A DNA stretch of 64,000 nucleotides from Roridomyces roridus (GCA_029378245.1 JARKIF010000001.1:4340001-4404000), one strand, 5' to 3'; positions 47,261 through 58,816 are shown, numbered from the stretch's first letter. A program made the numbers and translations. Notes: a model not told the origin generated them from the letters alone.

Positions 47261-48194
47261 ATGGATCCTCGCCTTCCGCCTGAGCTAGAACGACTCATCC
47301 TCGAGCTCGTAGCCCTCTCCCATCCGGTTTCTATTCCCAATCTTCTTCTTGTCGCTTCGCGGGTTAGAGCCTGGTATTTCGCCTATTCTCTAGCAAATGG
47401 AACGTGTCGTCTCAAAGTTAAAACCTAGGGTACAGCCGCTAGTTCATCGCACTGTGGTCGTCACTCGCGATCGGAGAGTTTCGCCGGTAGACGGCCTGCG
47501 CTCTTATAGACCAGAAGTCTTCTTCCAGATCGCCGAGCTACAGCGACCTTCTTTAGATTCTGTGCGGAATCTAATGTTGGTGGAGATCGACGACGAACTA
47601 GCCAGCATCCTCTCAGCATGCCCCCACGTCCAGAATTTGTACTTCATTTGGCCCGGGGACGATTCACCCAGCGATGCCAGCTACGCCGCCCTCAGCGCTC
47701 TTCCTCTGCTCCACTTTTATTGCCACTCTCGCTACGTGATACATGCAAAACCCTTCTCTCAACCCTTTCTCACAAATATCTCGCATCTGGAACTGTTCGA
47801 CGCTCCCCAGGAGGAAGACTGGCCGAAACTTGCCCAGCTTCCACAACTCACGCATCTGGGCACTGGGGCACACGCCATCCGATTCTGTGCATTTGCCCTC
47901 GAAAAGTGCAAGACTTTGCGCGTGTTAGTCATCACGTCATCCGCTCCGAATCCAGAGAGGGACTACTCGACTGTCGCCAAAGACTGGCGGTTTGTCATGA
48001 TGCAGCTGTCGTACTTCATAGACGACTGGCAACGGGGTGCTTTGCACGGTCATGACTATTGGGCACGGGCGGAGGATTTTATGGCTAAGAGGAGGGCGGG
48101 ACACCCAGCTCGTAAGTCGAGTTTATCTGAACGTGCAGCTTCTAATAACATCCTTGCAGCGGATCCGGACCATCCGTTTCATCTCGTATGCTAG
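47261..48194 (+). CDS. F-box-like family protein F
   Basis: The ATG at 47261 gives MDPRLPPELERLILELVALS and SIPNLLLVASRVRAW to a GTATTT donor; the next exon starts near 47428 with VQPLVHRTVVV. It has VDGLRSYRPEVFFQIAELQR, SACPHVQNLYFIWPGDD, LPLLHFYCHSRYVIHAKPFS, FLTNISHLELFDAP and LPQLTHLG, then DWQRGALHGHDYWARAEDF. The last exon ends DPDHPFHLVC at 48194. It is the inverted-duplicate partner of gene A (7037-7975): the C-terminal 30 residues are nearly the same, the middle much less so. Confidence 0.75.
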
Positions 48195-48625
48195 CGGTCG
48201 GGCGTAGCAGTATTACTCGAATTCGGTTGGCGTGTGTATCGAATAGATGGGATCCAACTTTCAACGGCTTCATACGACGAATGAGATCTGAGACACATTA
48301 TAATTTATGGTGTACAGAAGCAGCTGTAAGTACATGATCTCAAAATCAAAGGGATACAAAGAGTGAGGTATTGAAAAAAATATGATGCGAATGCTAAGCG
48401 CAAGTGTAGGTAATCTGCATGAAGCGGCGGGGAGGTAAAAGGATGGTGGAATTCGCCGAATGACAAGTAGCCTCGCGAGGAGGCAGGGTGCTGGATACAT
48501 TGGTGTGGGGTGATGGAGACGAGTTACAACTGGAAACATCGTTAGCCTCGCTTTCGTCAACGCGTAAACAGGGATAGACGCACGATTATACCGGAGTGAG
48601 ATAACAGGATGATTGCGTCGCACGG

Positions 48626-48763
48626 CTATGCGACAACGCACATGCCGCCCGTCCCTTTACTACTGTCCTCGTCGACGAGAGGGCCAGGGAGCTGTGGTTG
48701 GTCCTCGACGACGTGCTCTGTGCCGCCGACAAAGTATGATGCGATGGTTGTGAAGGAGTCCAT
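48626..48763 (-). CDS. Mating pheromone precursor with CaaX motif, copy 2
   Basis: The 45-residue reading frame is identical in every base to the copy at 6461-6598: MDSFTTIASYF start, acidic VDEDSSK processing region, GTGGMCVVA end. The C-terminal cysteine of CVVA should be farnesylated and carboxymethylated. The TATA box lies at 48892-48898 on this strand, at the same distance as in copy 1. It sits in the right arm of the inverted duplication, between F-box-like gene F and U1-like RNA copy 2. Identity of the coding part contrasts with many differences in neighbouring genes, so conversion or strong selection is likely (inference). Confidence 0.85.
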   Translation of the reverse strand: MDSFTTIASYFVGGTEHVVEDQPQLPGPLVDEDSSKGTGGMCVVA

Positions 48764-49317
48764 TGGTGGATGTGGGATTTGTGCGCGGGTGAGGGCGAAT
48801 GCGTGGTTGGCCCAGAAGGATGGGAACAAAGAGGAAGCAGCTCTTGGGTGGGGGGAAGCTGGTTGGGAGAAGTGCGCGTCTGCTGCGACTCTTTTATACG
48901 CCAACACCTCAAGGTCAATTGTTACTTCACAATTGGGAGGACGGTCCCAGCGTGCTTACCGAACACAATAAACCAGGGGCAACGCTTTGTGATGCACCTG
49001 TGGGAAACAATAGAAGCATTGGATTGAGGGTGGTCCGTGAGTCGACATCTTATTGTGATGCTGGCGGCCGTGAAGTCGGCGGCAGAGATCGATGTGGAAG
49101 CCCCATTCGCTATAAGCTTCGGGGTGACGGCGGGAAGGCCAAGATCCGGACGCGACAATAACAACCTGGCAGTATCAATCTTGGACCTCCGAAGCTAAAC
49201 TCATCTTGCAAAGTATACATCAGGTGGCGGGCGGACATGGCGGACAGAGGGAAAAGACAATAAGAACAGCAAGCGGTGATTGCCGTCTTCAGCCGGAAGT
49301 TCCAGAAAGGGAATACA

Positions 49318-49334
49318 TTAGGGTTAGGGTTAGG
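49318..49334 (-). repeat. Telomere-like tract, copy 2
   Basis: On the plus strand this reads TTAGGGTTAGGGTTAGG, immediately past the 3' end of RNA copy 2, as in the other two copies. Confidence 0.8.
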
Positions 49335-49353
49335 CCGACAGACCGGCATAAAA

Positions 49354-49530
49354 AAAGGCCCACCCAGCCGAGTGGCCGTGGTGGGCAGGAAAATATTGAG
49401 ACGGTGCATGAGCCGAAGCCCATACAAACCGCAAGCCCACTCTGTATGGACAGGGTCGCCGTGCTATGGAGTGCTCCTACGGCCCATACACCCAGGGATG
49501 TGAAGGGGCGTATGCCATCAAGGTAAGTAT
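49354..49530 (-). ncRNA. U1 snRNA-like gene, copy 2
   Basis: The RNA would start at 49530 (ATACTTACCT on the minus strand), again 33 bp after TATAAA (49558-49563). It differs from copies 1 and 3 by two bases by my reading. One turns the SL2 loop AACACTCC into AGCACTCC, closer to the GCACTCC of the U1A-binding loop; the other changes the bases just before the Sm-like site (CCGTCTC for CCGTCCC). All stems are preserved. The SL1 loop is the same atypical one. Confidence 0.55.
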
Positions 49531-49690
49531 GAGTTGCAACAACGTCGAGAGCGGCGCTTTATACCCGAGCTGCGCGCACGGACCATGTGGTTATTTGGTG
49601 CAGCTGGACGTCTGATCCGAAGCATGTCGGCAGGTTGGAAGTTCGATCAAATCCGGCCGGGTTCAGTCAGTCCAGTCAGTCGTTTTAGAA
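49531..49690 (-). promoter_or_regulatory. Conserved promoter of U1-like RNA gene, copy 2
   Basis: TATAAA at 49558-49563 and the upstream blocks seen in copy 1 (ATAACCACATGGTCCGTGCG and the ACGTCCAGCTG block) are kept. Spacing to the putative +1 is identical to the other copies. Confidence 0.55.
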
Positions 49691-49716
49691 AGACAGAAAA
49701 GGCAATTTCACTGCAT

Positions 49717-52304
49717 CTACAACTTGGAATCATACACTGAATCAATTTCGTCCCGATACTCCTCCACAACAACCCGGCGTCTCGGCTGGAACTTGCTCGT
49801 AACCGAAAATGGTTTCGCTGGGTCCGCGAGAATGATGCACTGTTCAAAATGTCTGGGCAGATGCGATGGCCGAGGGAAATTCAGCTCACCTCTTTGCGAA
49901 TGCGGAAATGAGTCGGAGACTCCTTGTTCACAGCCTCAACCGAAGCCCTACATCCACCGTCGTCTTCAGACTGTCGGAAATCCACCGGAGTGATGCTCAC
50001 CATATAGACGCCAATATTTCGGTCGTCTTTCCAGATCCAACTTCCGGTCTAATCTGAACGATGATTCCCGGATGCGACCTCCTGTTGAAGTTTGTGCGTT
50101 CACACTGATATCCAATTAATGAGAATAAGATTTACACGGTGGCCGTGAGGCCGGGTGGTACAAGCTCGTGAGGAACTCCCTCTGTAACTACCGTATATAT
50201 ACTATCCTGTGAGTCAAGTCGTGAGTCATATGAGAAATATTCTTACTAAGTGTTCCATAATTCTGAGTCGAGGTGAGTCGAAGGTTACTAATTACCCGAG
50301 GCATCGCCGAGGCGGCTATGTGCCGAATGCTCATTTCCCAACACCTCCCTTGTCCAAACACCACGCTGTTTTCCACGAACGGGTTCCTGTTGATTTGAGC
50401 CTCTGCGAAAATCAACCCAAACTCTACTAAGAAGCGAGCCAGGCACAAACCGATGGGAACAGGATTCATCTGAGAGCGAGAAACAATTTAGCGACTTGCC
50501 ATCGAACGCTAAATACCCACCAACCTTGGCCGCCGACGAAAAGGGTATCAAATCATCCTTCCTTCCATAAACCCGATGCAGATGCGACTTTGCAGGATCC
50601 GGATGCTGCTCCAGGAGATCGCTGAGGGCGCACCCCAGATGTCCTTCAATCTCAGTATTGGTGAACGCGGCGGCGAAATGAGGCCCGACGAGGTACGCGT
50701 GGGTGTACATCCCGGACCCGTCATTCTCTGGCAGCACGACGGCGTCAACGCCTTCTCGGAGAGAGATGTAGTCCCAGTCTTTCCCATGGGACGTGAAGAA
50801 CGGTGTGACCACAGCGATTTCCATCCTATCCGGGGCGGGGGTCAGAGACTCGGAGACGGCTAGTGTTGAATAATTCTACTCACGCCCCATATGCAGAGCA
50901 CAGGACGACTCCCTGTGCGACCAGCGAATCTCCGACGCGTTTGTTCAACATTGCTCCGATATATTTGAGGCCCTTCAGGGACTGCAACACTTGAATCGCC
51001 GTGGGATCCTCGCTCCAGCTCTGTCCTGTTGTGAGATACGATACCGGGATGTGTGCAGAATCAAACCTCGATACAGGCCGGGGTACTCAGCACGAGGTCC
51101 GGCTTTGTAGCAAGCATCGCTTTGCTAGGAGAGGCATTCAGAGATCCATCAGATTTCTTGAGAGTTCAAAAGGAATTTACATTGCGTCCTTTGCAGTTGG
51201 TCTGGAAGGTTTAGTCTATTTTCACAAGTTCAACCAGACGCGGCACTCACTGGATATACGGGGCTGCCGGGCGGGGTACGGCGACGACCAAACCCGAGGT
51301 AAATGGGAACGTTTGCATAAGCACGCCGATTCCGTGGCTGCTCCGAGGTGAGATCATATTGAAGCTGCAAGGAAGGACGTACAAGTTGGGCAGAGTATGG
51401 CAGCTCAAAACTTGACCGCAGTGATCCTCGTTGCTGTACCACGGATTAGTCGCATACTGCAATAGCAGTTTGTGGGAAAGATCTAGATTTCCCGTGAGGC
51501 ATCCGAGAAACGCAATATGTACATACACACTCACAAATAGGTCTCGAGAGCGTCGACGTTGAACCTGGAGCAATCAATTACATATCAGTATGAAGGCGGT
51601 ATAGTAGAGTGAATCTGACCAGATGAGTGAATGACGATGGCGGTACTATCCATCGTGGCCGTGACCGGCGGCAGGGACTCTGCTGCCGCTCCCTCCAGCC
51701 CAGTTTGCAGGTTTTCAAACGTCAGAGAGTCAAAAACAGGCAGTTGTCGTCCGCAAATCTGAAGCGCCTCTTCGAGGACCGCACGGAGATCACTGGAGAC
51801 GTATACAACTGCGGTATTAGTCTCCTTGAGGAGATGCGCGAGGCTGGTGGGCGAATTCCGAGGTGAGATGTTGAATGGGTGCATCCCAGCCCGCATGGCA
51901 CCGGTGCACATGGAAACTAAAGCACTCATTGGTACGTGCGCGCGGTGGGAGGACGGGAAACAACGCACAAAAGGAGAGACAGTCTGCCAAACGACAATAT
52001 GAGCAAGCTCATCTGGTAGCAGAGAAAACGCCGTACCTGTATTGGCGAACAGTGCAACGACGGTAGGCTTTCCATCTCCTCCGTTCGGCGCACTGTCGCG
52101 CAAGAACCGTCTGGCGGCGGCGTGCACGGTACGGATATACTGCGAGAATGTGATCGAGATGATGTCTCCGCCTGGGAGGTCGTAGATGAATGCTGTATGA
52201 TGGGGGCTCTGCTCGAGTTGGAGTTCGATGAGCTGAGGTATTGTCAGGGTCCCGTCGACGGGTCCGGCTTTGAACGTAGGGCTGCTGAGGCCTTGGGGAT
52301 GCAT
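49717..52304 (-). CDS. Stand-alone adenylate-forming enzyme, right copy
   Basis: It has the same design as the enzyme at 3160-5497, in opposite orientation. The ATG at 52304 opens MHPQGLSSPTFKAGPVDGTL. It keeps FIYDLPGGDIISITFSQYI, RAGMHPFNISPRNSPTSLAH, SDLRAVLEEALQICGRQLPV, IVIHSSG then the rest of the P-loop after an intron (about 51566-51620), EIAVVTPFFTSHGKDWDYIS, GSGMYTHAYLVGPHFAAAF, LHRVYGRKDDLIPFSSAAK and NPFVENSVVFGQGR. It ends VYDSKL at 49717. Like its twin it stops directly after the adenylation domain. Amino-acid differences between the copies are spread along the whole protein, so the duplication is not recent, or the genes diverge fast. Introns are placed as in copy 1. Confidence 0.78.
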
Positions 52305-52410
52305 ATGGTCCAGAATGGTGGCTGGGAAGGGAGCAGGAAACCGCCCTTATAATAAAGAATTTCGGCCACTCGGTTATTTGGTCGGAAGCCAGAACAAAGG
52401 TCCATGCTTA

Positions 52411-53060
52411 GTCGACTCAGGCCGACACCTCCGGAGTTTCGATATCCACGGTGATTCACTCACCAAACATGTGTACGAGGACCGGGGTAGAGTGATTCAT
52501 CTGGAGAGTGTACACTGTGTGAGAATTAGCTCATTTCCGGGCGCTACCTCGGGGAAGGACTGACGACACAAACACAGTGGAGTTCCGAGCCTCTCACGAG
52601 TGAAGTACTCCAAGCGAAGGTCGGCCTTTGGCAAAGTGAATGGGGTCAGAAGAGATGAGGAAAAGGCCAGGTCTCGTCTGGATGTCCGAATCAAGACATC
52701 TGCCCGTCTTTTGCGGGCGGGATTCAACGGCTGAAACGTGGCCGATTCTCAGGTGAGGAGGCACGGGGTGCGGGCCCGGGGAGAGTATTCGATATTGCAG
52801 AGCACGCTAAAATCCGCACCTCAGAGAATATACGGGCGTAGGAACTTTGCTGGGCCCAAGAGCGGCGAACTAGAGCGGGCATGCGAATGAGATCCAAGAG
52901 CTCCGAGGTGGCCAAGGGAATGTGTCTAGAATAATAAGATGGACCCGAACCGGATTTGTATCCGTTGAGCAACTCGATACTCACCAGCGATGCTAACTGT
53001 TGAAGGCGGGCTGTGAGGTGGTTTTCGCTTGGTACACATAACAACCAGCATGACTGCAGC
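52411..53060 (-). pseudogene. F-box gene fragment, tandem unit 1
   Basis: On the minus strand, SRHIPLATSELLDLI and PALVRRSWAQQSSYARIFSE form a recognisable but shortened F-box start. They are followed by a stop and then ADVLIRTSRRDLAFSSSLLT in another frame. It is a near-identical direct copy of the unit at 53187-53825 (period 776 bp). There is no complete gene; it sits directly upstream of the right adenylation gene. Confidence 0.6.
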
Positions 53061-53186
53061 AAATATCCGACCCTCGACCTCGACCCTCCTATACCCATTG
53101 ACTCAATAGTGTCGATCAGAGCCGCGCAAATGAATAAGCCCAGAGTTAGAATGGTGGCTGGGAGGGAGCCAGAACAAAAGTCCATA

Positions 53187-53825
53187 GTCGACTCAGGCCG
53201 ACACCTCCGGAGTTTCGATATCCACGGTGATTCACTCACCAAACATGTGTACGAGGACCGGGGTAGAGTGATTCATCTGGAGAATGTACACTGAGAATTA
53301 GTTCATTTCCGGGCGCTACCTCGGGGAAGGACTGACGACACAAACACAGTGGAGTTCCGAGCCTCTCACGAGTGAAGTACTCCAAGCGAAGGTCGGCCTT
53401 TGGCAAAGTGAATGGGGTCAGAAGAGATGAGGAAAAGGCCAGGTCTCGTCTGGATGTCCGAATCAAGACATCTGCCCGTCTTTTGCGGGCGGGATTCAAC
53501 GGCTGAAACGTGGCCGATTCTCAGGTGAGGAGGCACGGGGTGCGGGCCCGGGGAGACTATTCGATATTGCAGAGCACGCGAAAATCCGCACCTCAGAGAA
53601 TATACGGGCGTAGGAACTTTGCTGGGCCCAAGAGCGGCGAACTAGAGCGGGCGTGCGAATGAGATCCAAGAGCTCCGAGGTGTCCAAGGGAATGTGTCTA
53701 GAATAATAAGATGAACCCGAACCGGATTTGTATCCGTTGAGCAACTCGATACTCACCAGCGATGCTAACTGTTGAAGGCAGGCTGTGAGGTGGTTTTCGC
53801 TTGGTTCGCATGACAAACAGCATGA
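53187..53825 (-). pseudogene. F-box gene fragment, tandem unit 2
   Basis: This is the second member of the direct tandem pair, with the same broken F-box (SRHIPLDTSELLDLIRTPAL). It differs from unit 1 by scattered substitutions and by a short deletion (TGTGAG missing after GTACACT near 53292). Upstream the two units diverge. Confidence 0.6.
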
Positions 53826-54061
53826 CTGCTACGGATTCTTTGCCGGACTTTGGCTGCAGCTCCTCGAGGCCAGTCCCGCGGCGGTAAGACTGTCAAATTG
53901 GGAAAAGTCCTTCTGGAGCTCAGAAAGTAGCCGTTATGCACGTGGATGGATAAACCTTGGACAAACCACGTGGAATCGAATGGCCTGGCCGCCTGATGTT
54001 GCCCTGATGTCAAGTCCAATGCGAATGACGACGGTCAGCGTGCGATACGCCGGAAACGGGA

Positions 54062-54338
54062 TACTGTACTATTACGACCGTTCATTCACTGGGTGTCACG
54101 CGTCACCGCAAAAGTTCACTGGATAAGAAGTTCACCGAGCGGCCATCACATCAAACTGCCATATAGTGTCTGATGGCATCACTCGGATCACGCATACCGT
54201 CAATAGTTGATGGTAAATCACAGTTTTCCGAGCTGTTGAGTTGAAAATTTTCATTGTCGCCCGTCACCGGTTCAAATTCATTCATTTCACAGGCGGCCGT
54301 CACCCGTCACCTGAACAAATGGTCGTAATAGTACAGTA
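54062..54338. mobile_element. MITE-like element, copy 1 (277 bp, TA flanks)
   Basis: CTGTACTATTACGACC after TA at the left end is the exact reverse complement of GGTCGTAATAGTACAG before TA at the right end. Inside each end there is a second shared word (TTCA...GGGTGTCACGCGTCAC / GTCACCCGTCACCTGAACA). It carries no coding capacity. Size, inverted ends and TA flanks fit a non-autonomous element mobilised by a Tc1/mariner-type transposase (inference). Confidence 0.7.
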
Positions 54339-54690
54339 GATCTTTGATTCCGTGCATCTGAAACCTGTGAGCAAGACTTTGCCTGCCGAAGGGAGGAAGT
54401 GAGGCCGCGTACGGCGTGGCTACCGGCGTTTGGCATGCGGACCCGATTCCTTGCAGTTCCGCGGCTGCGCGAGCTCCGTATGTTATCTAGAGGTGAAAAC
54501 AACAGGGGCGGAATCGTCTCTGCCATGCTCAAAGCCAGGTGGTGATGCACGTGGAAGAGGGACTATTGATGTGGCTGTGCTGATTCTGCGAATTTGACGC
54601 CGGCGATCATGATCGCCGTTCCGCTTTCGTACAACTTCTGCTTCATCTCTGTGGCCGAAAAGACTTCATAAACCGGCAATTATGTAAACT
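54339..54690. other. Short intergenic stretch, no gene
   Basis: This lies between the MITE-like element and the 3' end of the BTB gene. A minus-strand frame at 54287-54550 overlaps the element end and has no motif. Confidence 0.4.
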
Positions 54691-54692
54691 GA

Positions 54693-55444
54693 CTAACAGT
54701 AAATTCCACCATGATCTTCCCGTGTCACCCCAGCTGTGGTATGTGGAAACACTCCAATCACATCATCTATGATACTTTCCGCCGCCGGCTGGTTCCCGGA
54801 CTGTGAACCACGGCTAGCCATGATGCGTTCCCGAATTTGCATGATACGCAACACTGAATCCATGCCCAACGCTTGAAACTCGGTAGGTGTCAACGGCTGT
54901 TCGCGTGTGCAGATCGCGAGGTAGGCATCCCGAGCTTCGCAGGTGACAACATCCTCGCGCTCGCAGAGTTTGATCCTGTCGATGATATCCATTTTGGCGC
55001 GTTTCAAATGGCTCAGAGCGAGGTATCGGATCTGAGTCATTTCCCACATGTCCGCGAGCTTGAGAGCATCGCGCCAGACTGAGATCGGTGCCCAATAATC
55101 GTCGAGCCGGCTAAGGTGGATGGATATTCAGAAGAAATTTCAGTCGGTGCAAGCAGACATGCTCACGGATTATAGTAAATCCAGAGCAAATGCTCCAACT
55201 CCGCCTTCGTGACACCAGAGAGTGTATGTGCCGTTGTCTCCGACGAAAACATTTCTTTCAGCACATGAGAGTCGCGCTCGAGGAAGAAACGATCGATCTT
55301 GTATGGATTTCCCTCCACCTACAGGACTCTTCAGTATTGAGAGAGATCTGAACAGCTCGATGCCCGCACTATCACGTCGACAAACCTACTCCCCGATCGG
55401 AAGGCATCGAGCTTGCAGCCAGCGGCGTCGAGGTCAAACTCCAT
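54693..55444 (-). CDS. BTB/POZ-domain protein
   Basis: The ATG at 55444 starts MEFDLDAAGCKLDAFRSGSR then FVDVI. An intron of about 60 bp (GTGCGG...TGTAG) leads to VEGNPYKIDRFFLERDSHVL and KEMFSSETTAHTLSGVTKAE, the BTB core (residues about 20-75). A second intron (55110-55165) precedes RLDDYWAPISVWRDALKLAD, MWEMTQIRYLALSHLKRAKM and ICTREQPLTPTEFQALGMDS. The last part ends EDHGGIYC at 54693. This is the standard layout of the large Agaricomycete BTB family; such domains dimerise or bind Cullin-3. It looks intact and lies between two MITE-like elements. Confidence 0.75.
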
Positions 55445-55886
55445 ATCGATTGTCTGCGGGGAGCGTCTGGATGGTGGGAGGAAGCAAGACTTGAGCGTCT
55501 AATCGAAGCAAGTGAGGGAAGGAGTACGGGAACTTGGTCCGGGTGAGCCAAAAAAAAACAAGATCCGGTGATTAAGAGGCAGTTAAGATGAAGTCGAGAG
55601 TCATGAAAAATCTCTGATCGTACTTGATGACTGGAAACAAACTTGGGGCGCAAGCAGCAACTTGCAGAGAAAAGCAGCCAGGCAAGCCGTTGCGAGCGGC
55701 GAGGAGAAGTTGTTGCGGTGGCAGAAGTGTCCCAGTCACCTAGCTATTCGAAAGAGAACGAGGATCGTCCACGAGACCAAAAGTAGAGCAGCCATGTTTG
55801 CCGTGGTGGTGGTAGTACAAAGTCAAGAGGATTTGATGGGGGTGATTGCCGAGCACTCATTGCTCATCATCTCTGTCCACTGCAAG

Positions 55887-56163
55887 TACTGTACCAGTAC
55901 GACCATATGTTCACGGGGTGTCACCCGTCACTCGACATGTTCACTGGATAACAAGTTCACGGATCAAATATCACTCGGCACTGGGATCAAAATTCCATAT
56001 TAGGAAATCCGGCAGATCGGCAATCACTCGCGTCAACCGGCATTGCGGCCGGAGCGCAGCTTTTGGACCAAATCTCAACCGTCACCGTCACCGAGGTCAA
56101 ATAAGTTCAGTTCACGGGCGTCCGTCACCCGTCACCTGAACATGTGGTCGTAATGCTACAGTA
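55887..56163. mobile_element. MITE-like element, copy 2 (277 bp, TA flanks)
   Basis: It has the same length as copy 1 and the same end structure: CTGTACCAGTACGACC at the left and GGTCGTAATGCTACAG at the right, matching as inverted ends at 13 of 16 positions, with TA outside both. The inner words GTCACCCGTCAC occur near both ends. Its interior differs from copy 1. Confidence 0.65.
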
Positions 56164-56649
56164 GTGTCTGCGCTCTCCATGCAATGCCCAGAAACCGAGT
56201 GGTCGCAGACGGCCAGACCGCGTTGCAAGAGCTGCTCGTCCATCATCCATATCCGGCCAGTGCGGGTTGGCGCCGTCCAAAAGAACTTGGGAAGCAAGGC
56301 AGACTCCGGAAGGCAATGATCCAGGCGATAAAGAGAAGTCGGGCCACTTACGTGTTTTAGCATCCTGCTATCCGGCGCACTCGTTCCAATGTCTGGTACC
56401 GACGCTGGTAGGCCTGTCCTTCACAATTTCAAGTCAGCTCACTGCTGACGCGAGGGAATCCACAGTGGAGCTCTTCGAGACGCGATTCGACATCATACTC
56501 CGCCGCCAGCCCCCGCGCTCGATCGGTGAGCTGAAGCAGCCCCTCGCACCACCGTCTAGGTTCCGGAATCTCGGATCCAGTGCCTTTGAGTTTGCTGGGT
56601 GGGGTTCGTTCTCCCAGCTCACGCTGACACCCGGTGAGCTCTCCACCGG

Positions 56650-58782
56650 AGACGCTCAAGTGCGTTGCATCAGGGACGCCCGAGTCCTTGGACAATGGAC
56701 TGGGACGGCGTTGCCGGGGAATGCGGTCCTCGGGAGCGTGTTCTACGCTCTTCCTGCAGTGGTCTCGGTCTGCGGCGTCTAGTGTGTTTATCTATTCTCC
56801 CGCACACTATCCCTCTGATTCTCCACGCAGCTCGCCCATCGCTCTCTTCGTGGCCACGCTGATACCCTTCATCTGGCGGCCCATCATGGAAGAGCTGGTT
56901 TCCGCGTTGCCCATCCGAGGCGCCCCGTACTCTTACATGTAAGAAGCCATTGGAATACGTACTTCATACACTAACGTTACACTAGACTCAACGTATCGCG
57001 CAAGCCACTTGCTCTATTCGGAGCAGCGCTCCTTCTGCTTGATTTCGCTGCCACCTCGGTAGTATCTGCGTCCACGGCTTCGGCGTACATCCCCGGCGAG
57101 CTTTGTGAGCGGCTACCCTTCCCGCTGTTCGTCAGCGCAGCTCTTATACTGCTGCTTTTCGCACTCGTAAGCCTCACTGGGCTCCGGGAAAGTGCCCGTA
57201 TTGCTTTGGGAGTCTTGTCATTTCACGTTCGTTTTCCAGGGCTCCCAACGCATTGCGAAGCATCTCTTTGACGGAATCTGTCTCGGCATGCTCGGACTCA
57301 CCGGAATCGAATGTCAGTACTTCTTTCACAGCGTGAAGGTTCTCACTCACCGGATCTCAGGCGCGCCATCGTACACCGCCCGCATCCAGCCCGGACGCTT
57401 TCCGCTCGTCCTACGGAATTTACATCTACCAGCGATCGTACTCAACACTTTGATGATAACCCTGGTGTTAGCGCTCGTGCCACTGTGCCAATGTACTCAG
57501 TAAGTAGCTCATAATCCTCGAAATTCGACGATAAATCAATTCTATTTAGTCCGCTGGCCGATGGCTGCGAACGTGGATTGTCGTCGATGCGGCCGTTGTC
57601 CTATGCGGCGGAGTGTTGACAGGTATTCTGAGCGCCTGTGAGCTCATCGAGCAGCTCGCACATGATCGCGTCCTTCCGAGGATCTTCCTCTTCGTGATGC
57701 CACTCAGCGGCGCACCTTACCTATCCATCCTGGCGTTCACCTTGTTCTGCGCAGCGGTTTACACCAGCGCTGGCGCGAATCTGGCGGTTTTGTCCAAGAT
57801 GTAAGTATTTCTCGTCGAACTGTGCTTACACGTTGAATTTATATTATGCGGCCAGGTTCTCTCTCGTCTGGCTAACAGTAATGGGTCTCTTCCCACTGGC
57901 ACTGTTACTCCTCCGATTCAACCGTCCCCGCTTGCCGCGCGAACGCAGCACAGGTCTTGGTATGGTGCTCATCGCACTGGCAGTGACCCCAATCGTTTTT
58001 GCGGGTAACGTCGCCATCGACCCATCTACCGCTGGGTGAGTCTGATTCCATCCGCCATCCCTCGGTGTCGTGTTACTCATTGCTGCATAGATATTTTGCA
58101 GCATACCTACTCAGCGTGCTCCTCCTCTTTCTCGGCGCCACACCGCGCAATCAAGTCCGTTTCCTACGCACGCTCTATTGGGCACACGATCAGTATCACC
58201 CGGGCTTCCAGCGATGGAGGGTCAAGGCTCTCGTTGAGGGTATCAAGAAAGTGAAGCGCCAGCCTGTTTGCATTTTGGCCAAGACGGACGAGGTGCGCAT
58301 GGAGTCCCTTTCCTATATCCCACTGACTTCGACTTGGTTTGGGTTGTGCGCGACAGATAAGCTACTTGCTACGCATGCTACTATATGTGCGAGAGAACGA
58401 AGAGACGTCGTGCGTCAAGTTGGTGCACTTTAATTACAGCGGAGATGAAGAAAATGCGGAGATTCCGTCGGAGCTTGAGGCAAATGCGAAAAGTGAGTGT
58501 TTCGTTCGGGTTCATGCACCGTTGACTCATTGAATTGCACTTGAGTTCTGGGCGAGGCATTCCCGGAAATTACTATTGACCTCGTAGGTTCCTGTCCTTC
58601 GTCCAACCTCCATACTAAGTTCTAATTAGATCATCGTGCAAGACACCCCCTTCTCGCCTCCGAACGTCGCAGCGTTGGCGAACCGATTGAATATACCCAC
58701 CGCGCTGATGTTTATGGGATGCCCTGGAGCAGAGTTTCCGTACCCCGTAGCTGATTTTGAGGCACGGATCGTATCTTTGTAG
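56650..58782 (+). CDS. APC-superfamily amino-acid permease-like transporter (start uncertain)
   Basis: Hydrophobic exons follow each other: LPGNAVLGSVFYALPAVVSV, SPIALFVATLIPFIWRPIME, LPIRGAPYSYM, KPLALFGAALLLLDFAATSV, FPLFVSAALILLLFALVSLT, HLPAIVLNTLMITLVLALVP, WIVVDAAVVLCGGVLTGIL, RIFLFVMPLSGAPYLSILAF and GLGMVLIALAVTPIVFAGN. The cytosolic tail reads RNQVRFLRTLYWAHDQYHPG, RQPVCILAKTDE, LLRMLLYVRENEETSCVKLV, IPSELEANAK and IPTALMFMGCPGAEFPYPVA, stopping at 58782. The tail matches a basidiomycete permease group I know. The N-terminal cytosolic exons are not settled: no ATG was found in the open frame that runs back to 56267. It converges with the next gene, with only 34 bp between stops. Confidence 0.7.
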
Positions 58783-58816
58783 ATTCACAATGGACGATAT
58801 GGACATGCCACTTGTA

